From a virus, in the IMG/VR virus record IMGVR_UViG_3300009599_000081, positions 1-20,497 of that record: a stretch of 20,497 nt of DNA, one strand, 5' to 3'. Both the position numbers and the translations under genes were made by a program. Below are positions 15,823-20,497 of this stretch, one piece after another. Position 1 is the stretch's first letter. Every line of letters starts with the position of its first letter. The notes beneath the pieces are model-generated. The model saw nothing but the letters and a program-made list of their open reading frames with translations, was not told where the DNA came from and ran no database searches.

Positions 15823-18194
15823 ACCTGTCTAGCCCTCGATACAAAATAACCTTCCCAATCTATGCTCTGGAAAGAACAAGGTAAGAAGCTATCAGATTCA
15901 ATTATAATTCTAACTTCTTTAGCTTGGGATAATACTGGGAACCTAAAGTCACCTGTCAGTATTGATACCTGATCTAAAAGTGAGCTTGAAGAATCTAGTG
16001 TAATAGCAGTGAACTCATTAACAACTTCATCTCGTGCCGTAGGTTTTACCTTAGTAATGAAGTAACCTGAGTCACTAAATGTCACTGTCATGTTCCGTAA
16101 CTGTAAACGTCCTTTAATAACTGAGTTCTCATTCTTTAGCATTTGTTCAGAAAGCTGATACTTAAATTTATACGCCACACCTACAGCTACAGTACCTCCT
16201 TCATTCACAATATCTAAAGCATCAGAGTAAGACACTATAGCGCCTTGATTAGTTACATATAGTAGAGCACTGCCATTGATAGGTGTTGGATCTGGTAGCA
16301 AGTTTGGAGAACCTAATGCGCCCCATATTTGTCTACGATCTAAATGCACAGAATGCTTATGTTCTGTTATAGAAACAGCTTCATCTGTAGATAGGTTTAC
16401 ACGCTCTAGCGTAACTACAGAGCCTGATCCATGTGCAACATCGTACTGGAACAGTATATCTATGTACGATTTGTTGAAAGTTATGTTGAGTACATTACCC
16501 TCAAAAGTCCAACGTGACCAACTTGATTGTAACTTCTGCTGTCCTTGCCAGTAGTAAGAGTAAACATAGATCGCCTTTGGATCATCAGTAGATAGTGCCA
16601 GAAGAATATCCTCATTGGAACTAGCTTCCAGTTTCTTAATGGTTCCTTGAATGTACTCTGGTACATGGGCTGTAATATCAGCAGCATCATCTACATTAGC
16701 TTCGCTCTCAACAAAGTATTCTCGTATCCCAGACCACTCATTGCGGTTAGTAGCGAAGAATACATAACGCCCTGCACCTACAGGCTTGGCTTTTAAAGAA
16801 GCTTCAAACTGAGTTGTAACATCAATGGCTACAGTCTCAGGTGTTAGTAAGTCTTGGGCTGTCATTCTAAACTGAGTTAGGTCAGAGAATAGAAGTAAGC
16901 TTTCATTAAAGGGTACAGCGTGTTTCAGGATAGAGACCTTGTTGTTTGATACAGCAGCATCAATAGGGTCAGTATCCAGTAATGTTAAAGTAGTTCGTTT
17001 AAAGAAGTTAAATTCATCGAACTTACCTGCTTCGGATAATACTACATTTTCGTCAGCTAATACACCTAGTCGATTTCTATGGAAGAATATATCAGCTAGG
17101 GGCAGGCCAATAAAGCTTGGGAATGGATTAGTTTCCTCGTCCCCCACTTTCCTATCTTTGTAATCTGCTACATCAAAGGTAAATGTGCCATCAGCATTTC
17201 TAATAAGCTTATGTGGCATAGTGGCAGCATCAATACTCGTTTTGACACTAGGCTTTAATGTTTCATTCCATACTTGACCGCCAGTAGAGTTAGAATCCAA
17301 GCGTACATAGTAATCATCTTGTCCTTTGTCGTTAGAGCCTACTACACCAATAATATAACCATCAGGACCAGAAGGGGGTAATTTCTTAAAGTCGGCAGCG
17401 GTATCTTTAAATGCAAAGATAGAGTTATTGCCTCGTGAGTCCTCAACCTCAATCTCAAAGTCTGCGTTATCTGTGGTTAGTACATGAATTACGTTACCAT
17501 ACTGAACAAAGTTTACTCCAGGAACAGTCATAGCAGGCGTAGTGCCACCATAATAAGTTGCGTCTACGGCATTAGAGAACATTAAATTCTCAGCGATACG
17601 ATCTGTTTGGATTGAGCGTTCAGCAGTACGAGCAGTAGCATCATCAGGCTGAGTAGACCCCATAGTCTCAATAGTTCTAGTATACTTTGTGCCACCTTTA
17701 GTGATGTGGATTGTGTAATTTGTGGTGTAATCACCCTGCTTCACATATACCAAAGCCTCTTTAGAACGTGAGGGGCTGGTGGCAGTGTCTTCGCTGGTTA
17801 CAACATTTTTATTTAGTATGAATGTATAATCAGCCACAGTAGTAGCAGCTAGCTCTTCTCTAGGATTAGTGAGGCCAGACAGATAACTTGCTTGGTTGTT
17901 CGTAACAGTACGTTCAGTACCGTCTTTATCTATAACTTTAATATCTGAGTCAGTAATGATCAGAGTATAGTATTCATTCTCGTCCCTACGAATGTCATGG
18001 ATAAAAGCATTATCGACATTAGGTATATCACCAAGGTTTGCCACTAGTTGTGAGCTTGGACGTTTTGTTAATCCTTTTACTACAGAGGATAATCCATTCT
18101 CTTGTACTTCTGCTTGCGTTTTCAAACGTAGAGAAGGGGGCTGCTGTGATACACCATTAATAAGGTTAGGAATGGAGTGGCTGATTAAGGACAT
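15819..18194 (-). CDS. Tail tubular protein B (T7 gp12-like nozzle)
   Basis: The 791-residue length is almost the same as T7 gp12 (794). The N-terminus has the family signature IPNLINGVSQQPPSLRLKTQ, followed by LTKRPSSQLVANL. The rest is beta-rich, with a segment (FHRNRLGVLADENVVLSEAG) typical of the nozzle protein. It forms the distal tail tube that holds DNA in and bears the fibres. The ATG shares one base with the gp11-like stop (TAATG). Confidence 0.97.
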   Translation of the reverse strand: MSLISHSIPNLINGVSQQPPSLRLKTQAEVQENGLSSVVKGLTKRPSSQLVANLGDIPNVDNAFIHDIRRDENEYYTLIITDSDIKVIDKDGTERTVTNNQASYLSGLTNPREELAATTVADYTFILNKNVVTSEDTATSPSRSKEALVYVKQGDYTTNYTIHITKGGTKYTRTIETMGSTQPDDATARTAERSIQTDRIAENLMFSNAVDATYYGGTTPAMTVPGVNFVQYGNVIHVLTTDNADFEIEVEDSRGNNSIFAFKDTAADFKKLPPSGPDGYIIGVVGSNDKGQDDYYVRLDSNSTGGQVWNETLKPSVKTSIDAATMPHKLIRNADGTFTFDVADYKDRKVGDEETNPFPSFIGLPLADIFFHRNRLGVLADENVVLSEAGKFDEFNFFKRTTLTLLDTDPIDAAVSNNKVSILKHAVPFNESLLLFSDLTQFRMTAQDLLTPETVAIDVTTQFEASLKAKPVGAGRYVFFATNRNEWSGIREYFVESEANVDDAADITAHVPEYIQGTIKKLEASSNEDILLALSTDDPKAIYVYSYYWQGQQKLQSSWSRWTFEGNVLNITFNKSYIDILFQYDVAHGSGSVVTLERVNLSTDEAVSITEHKHSVHLDRRQIWGALGSPNLLPDPTPINGSALLYVTNQGAIVSYSDALDIVNEGGTVAVGVAYKFKYQLSEQMLKNENSVIKGRLQLRNMTVTFSDSGYFITKVKPTARDEVVNEFTAITLDSSSSLLDQVSILTGDFRFPVLSQAKEVRIIIESDSFLPCSFQSIDWEGYFVSRARQV

Positions 18195-18781
18195 TATACA
18201 GACCTCGCATATCCTGTACGATCAAGAACTCGGTATACGTCATAATTATCCATGATATTGTAATCTTCAGTATCTAGTTCAAAATCTTTTAATTGAAAAT
18301 AAGCAGTAGCTTCATCTTGCATAGTAAAGCCATGTAAAGCGTCTGAGCCTACTACACGATCTTGGAATACTCGTGCAGATTTAATTGCTATATAGCGCCT
18401 TGCTACTTCTGGTAATTCTGTGAAGTCTAGTTCGATTATTAAATCAAGCTTTACTGATTCACCTATATTGTATGTATGGTTTTTCTTGTCATACATTTTT
18501 GAGCCACGCTGAACTAAGTCTTTACTGTTTGTTACTAGTGAAGCATCTGCTCGTAATGTGTTTAGTGGGACAACAATCTCACCAGCAACAGTAGGAGAAA
18601 CACTAAACTTATCTTCACGATTGAAGTTCCATCCTTCTGCTTGTACGGACTTACTTATGTTTTCTAAGATTGTCTCAGCTAGTTCTGCATCGACCAAGCC
18701 AGAAGATAGGCTATTTACGGGTGTTTCCCCGATAGTCGATAACATGATATTAATTGCCTCTAACTTGGTAGTGGGTGTCAT
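18194..18781 (-). CDS. Tail tubular protein A (T7 gp11-like adaptor)
   Basis: The 195-residue protein matches T7 gp11 (196) in length and pattern: LEAINIMLSTIGETPVNSL at the N-terminus, AEGWNFNREDKF near 48-59, and ARRYIAIKSARVFQDRVVGS near 128-147. It forms the ring joining portal and tail nozzle. AGGAAC precedes the ATG. It directly precedes gp12 with a one-base overlap. Confidence 0.96.
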   Translation of the reverse strand: MTPTTKLEAINIMLSTIGETPVNSLSSGLVDAELAETILENISKSVQAEGWNFNREDKFSVSPTVAGEIVVPLNTLRADASLVTNSKDLVQRGSKMYDKKNHTYNIGESVKLDLIIELDFTELPEVARRYIAIKSARVFQDRVVGSDALHGFTMQDEATAYFQLKDFELDTEDYNIMDNYDVYRVLDRTGYARSV

Positions 18782-18792
18782 AATAGTTCCTA

Positions 18793-19044
18793 TTAACGTC
18801 TTGATTTAGACCCAGAACATTTCCACCTCTTACGAGAAAGTCGTAAGGGAGAGTTAGGGTTTGAGGCTGCTTTCTTGTGGATCTTTAGCTGTGCAGCAGA
18901 ACGAGCGCAGTAACTGTCGCCTTTACTAGTTCCTGGACGTACACGAGGGCCGCCATCTTTTGACTTGCCTGCTTGTCCATAACTTACACGTTTACCACTC
19001 GCTGTGATTTTAAGTTTAGCTTTACCTTTTCTTGGACTTGCCAT
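18793..19044 (-). CDS. Small, very basic Cys-containing protein of unknown function
   Basis: The 83-residue protein has 14 Lys and 10 Arg against only two acidic residues. It starts MASPRKGKAKLKITASGKRV, has a conserved-looking GTSKGDSYCARS centre and ends LSRKRWKCSGSKSRR. I recall similar small proteins of unknown function in marine podo- and myoviruses. The two Cys, in SYCARS and WKCSG, could form a small metal site or disulfide. The gene has a strong GGAGGAAGT just before ATG and starts 14 bases past the T-run of the post-capsid terminator, so it depends on read-through transcription. Binding to DNA or RNA is plausible from charge alone. Confidence 0.85.
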   Translation of the reverse strand: MASPRKGKAKLKITASGKRVSYGQAGKSKDGGPRVRPGTSKGDSYCARSAAQLKIHKKAASNPNSPLRLSRKRWKCSGSKSRR

Positions 19045-19058
19045 ACTTCCTCCAAAAC

Positions 19059-19087
19059 AAAAAAAGGGCTACCCGAAGGTAACCCTT
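19059..19087 (-). terminator. Intrinsic terminator after the capsid gene
   Basis: On the minus strand GGGTTACC (19085-19078), loop TTCG, then GGTAGCCC (19073-19066) form an eight-pair stem with one G-U pair and a UUCG tetraloop, followed by seven T. It begins 12 bases after the capsid stop. T7 has its T-phi terminator at the same place, limiting the level of tail genes relative to capsid by partial read-through. Confidence 0.93.
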
Positions 19088-19097
19088 AAATTTAAGC

Positions 19098-20117
19098 TTA
19101 GGCTGAAACCAAAGCGATTGCACAAGCAGGACGTAGGACGTTGTGGCCCATTGCGTACTTAGCAACCATGATAGTGCCTTGACGATCAATCTGGTACTCA
19201 GACTCAACACCAAGATCTAGCAACTTAACAGTTGCAGCAGCATCTTGAGAGAAGATCAAACCTTTCACGCCAGAGAAGTCGCCAGTGTAAGCGCCAGAGC
19301 GAGAAGAAGTTAGAGGAGCAGGAGTTGCACCAGTAGAGCTTTCGTCAGTTCCTGGAATGTTGTTAGACATAAAGATGCTAACACCACCAACTTGAGGAAC
19401 AACACCGCCAGATACAGAGCCAGCACCGCCAACGTCTTTGTTCAACCAAGTGGCAGAAGTAACGTCAGTAGCATTTAGCAAAGCGTAGTATTGAGCAGGT
19501 GGTAGTACACACACCTTATCGCCAGTCACGTCTTTGCTATCGAACTCTTCAAGAGCAGCATAGATAGAACGGACGATCTCAGCACCAACAGTAGCATCAG
19601 AGGCTACAGAGCCAATGGTTACGTTGCTGGTGTAAACTTCGTCAGCGAAAGAAGCGCCAAAAGCAGCAGCAGCTTCAGAAGCGTCATTGATCAAAGCAGC
19701 TTTAGCGATAACGCGAGAGATATTCTTATCGGCAGTGTTAGCCAATGCGTTACCAGCTTCTTTGGAGTAGATAGAACGTACATCGTAGTGGTTGATAGCT
19801 TCGTCAATAGAAGCAATGAACTGGCTAGAGATTAGCAAGTCATCAACAGTAACAGTACGCTCACCATGGTTGATCTTATCAGATTCGATAAGTTCACCTG
19901 GAGTGTGATATTTTGCAGAAGCAACGCCTGTCAGTGGGAACTGGGCAGACTTACCGCTAGCAATAGTACGGGTGCGGTGTAGGCCCATGAAGATATTCTT
20001 CTCTTCAAAAGCAGTAAGAACTTCACCAGCATATAATTTAAGAAATAACGCACGATCATCACCTGCGCCATTAACCTGACCCAGACGGGATACAGTTTGG
20101 TTTTGTGGAAATGCCAT
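19098..20117 (-). CDS. Major capsid protein (T7 gp10A-like)
   Basis: The 339-residue protein is close to T7 gp10A (345) in length and style. It opens MAFPQNQTVSRLGQVNGAGD and continues LFLKLYAGEVLTAFEEKNIF, with FPLTGVASAKYHTPGELI near 60-77, all typical of the T7-type HK97-fold shell protein. The ATG is preceded by AAAAGG at about eight bases. A 152-bp leader separates it from the scaffold gene and a strong terminator follows, so it is set up for high, separately adjusted expression. I see no convincing frameshift extension like T7 gp10B. Confidence 0.96.
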   Translation of the reverse strand: MAFPQNQTVSRLGQVNGAGDDRALFLKLYAGEVLTAFEEKNIFMGLHRTRTIASGKSAQFPLTGVASAKYHTPGELIESDKINHGERTVTVDDLLISSQFIASIDEAINHYDVRSIYSKEAGNALANTADKNISRVIAKAALINDASEAAAAFGASFADEVYTSNVTIGSVASDATVGAEIVRSIYAALEEFDSKDVTGDKVCVLPPAQYYALLNATDVTSATWLNKDVGGAGSVSGGVVPQVGGVSIFMSNNIPGTDESSTGATPAPLTSSRSGAYTGDFSGVKGLIFSQDAAATVKLLDLGVESEYQIDRQGTIMVAKYAMGHNVLRPACAIALVSA

Positions 20118-20269
20118 TTTAATTTACCTTTTAGTAATATTTAATTTGAGTTTGGGTTGTTCTACTCAGCTTAAACATCACATCCTTTTCGCTTGGGTTG
20201 TCTCCGCAGAGGCCAAAGGTAATCATTCTGTAATAGTATTTGCTTCGTATATAAAAAAGACATAAAACT
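20118..20269 (-). promoter_or_regulatory. Leader region of the capsid gene, candidate promoter region
   Basis: This 152-bp gap between scaffold and capsid genes is the longest non-coding stretch inside the late block, and T7 has its strongest late promoter (phi 10) in the same place. TTGGGTTGT occurs twice on the plus strand (20152-20160 and 20193-20201), 41 bases apart. On the minus strand AAATACTATTACAG (around 20230-20243) shares TACTAT with the palindrome at 452-461. No known promoter consensus matches, so the exact site is unresolved. Confidence 0.35.
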
Positions 20270-20497
20270 TTAGAACACGTTAGAGCGTGACAATTTCTGT
20301 GCTACGCTCTGTCGGTAGGCAGGATCGTTTTGGTATCTTGGATCACGCATTGCTGCTGTCAGTTCCGCAGCACTATTAAACGAACCGCCTGAGTTTCCTG
20401 TAGTCTCACCTTGAATAAGTTGAGGCTCGGTTCCAACTTCAGAGCGATACCTTGCTGCCAATCCATTTACTGCCATGTTCACCATGCTCATATCTCC
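20270..20497 (-). CDS. Capsid assembly scaffold protein (T7 gp9-like), C-terminal part
   Basis: The frame is open to the window edge, so only the last 75 or so residues are seen. The end, MRDPRYQNDPAYRQSVAQKL followed by SRSNVF, is typical of scaffold proteins of marine T7-like phages, and the gene directly precedes the major capsid gene as in T7. An ATG at 20491 has GGAGAT just before it, but these bases are also in-frame codons; given the family's length of about 300 residues the true start must lie outside. The part seen is soluble and Gln/Ser/Ala-rich. Confidence 0.85.
   Translation of the reverse strand, partial: GDMSMVNMAVNGLAARYRSEVGTEPQLIQGETTGNSGGSFNSAAELTAAMRDPRYQNDPAYRQSVAQKLSRSNVF

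Noticed and set aside
19022-19213. Frame overlapping the capsid end, possible gp10B-like frameshift extension
   Set aside because: The alternative frame runs through the terminator hairpin into the next gene. The sequence near the capsid end (GGTTTC) lacks the full T7-type slippery site, and a -1 shift would add only about a dozen residues.

Overview
The window is the late (structural, lysis and packaging) half of a T7-like podovirus of the Autographiviridae type. Every recognisable gene is read from the minus strand, so the biological order runs from the right edge to the left. Gene content and order follow T7 closely: scaffold end (gp9-like), major capsid (gp10), tail tubular proteins A and B (gp11, gp12), internal virion proteins (gp13 to gp16), tail fibre (gp17), lysis genes, small terminase (gp18), large terminase (gp19). 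A phage-type RNA polymerase gene would be expected beyond the right edge and is not seen here. A PhoH gene and the style of several small proteins suggest a marine or aquatic bacterial host. The host cannot be named from this sequence.

Layout by region: 20497-20270 is the scaffold C-terminus, cut by the window edge. 20269-20118 is a leader with candidate regulatory repeats ahead of the capsid gene. 20117-19098 is the capsid gene, followed at once by a clear UUCG-loop intrinsic terminator. 19044-18793 encodes a small, very basic Cys-containing protein. 18781-9289 holds gp11, gp12, gp13, gp14, gp15 and gp16 in a tightly packed, mostly overlapping run. 9286-5234 is the host-recognition block: two consecutive proteins with long uninterrupted collagen-like Gly-X-Y stretches (86 and 93 triplets), then two glycine-rich adhesin-like proteins lying in the same frame and separated by one stop codon. 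5234-4390 has two unrecognised proteins. 4386-3095 is a lysis cassette (coiled-coil membrane protein, 3-TM holin, GH108 endolysin). 3088-492 is the packaging block, with PhoH inserted between the terminase subunits.

The left 491 bases are different. Positions 128-491 have no recognised gene and are rich in repeats and palindromes: a 52-bp tandem duplication, a nested hairpin, a perfect Fur-box core and other short repeats. Their place just beyond the large terminase matches where T7-like phages carry the right-end promoter, concatemer-processing signals and terminal repeat. Positions 1-127 look foreign. They are about 58% GC and read as a minus-strand ORF in which almost every codon ends in G or C, unlike the AT-richer phage genes. 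This may be a chimeric join or a real junction.

The genes work as one late programme: capsid assembly, tail and ejection proteins, receptor binding, lysis and DNA packaging. Most of the window is ordinary T7-like biology. The parts most worth a second look are the collagen/adhesin block, the left terminal region with its composition break, PhoH inside the terminase pair, and the position of the muralytic activity (none seen in gp16, GH108 enzyme with a phage-type C-terminal motif).
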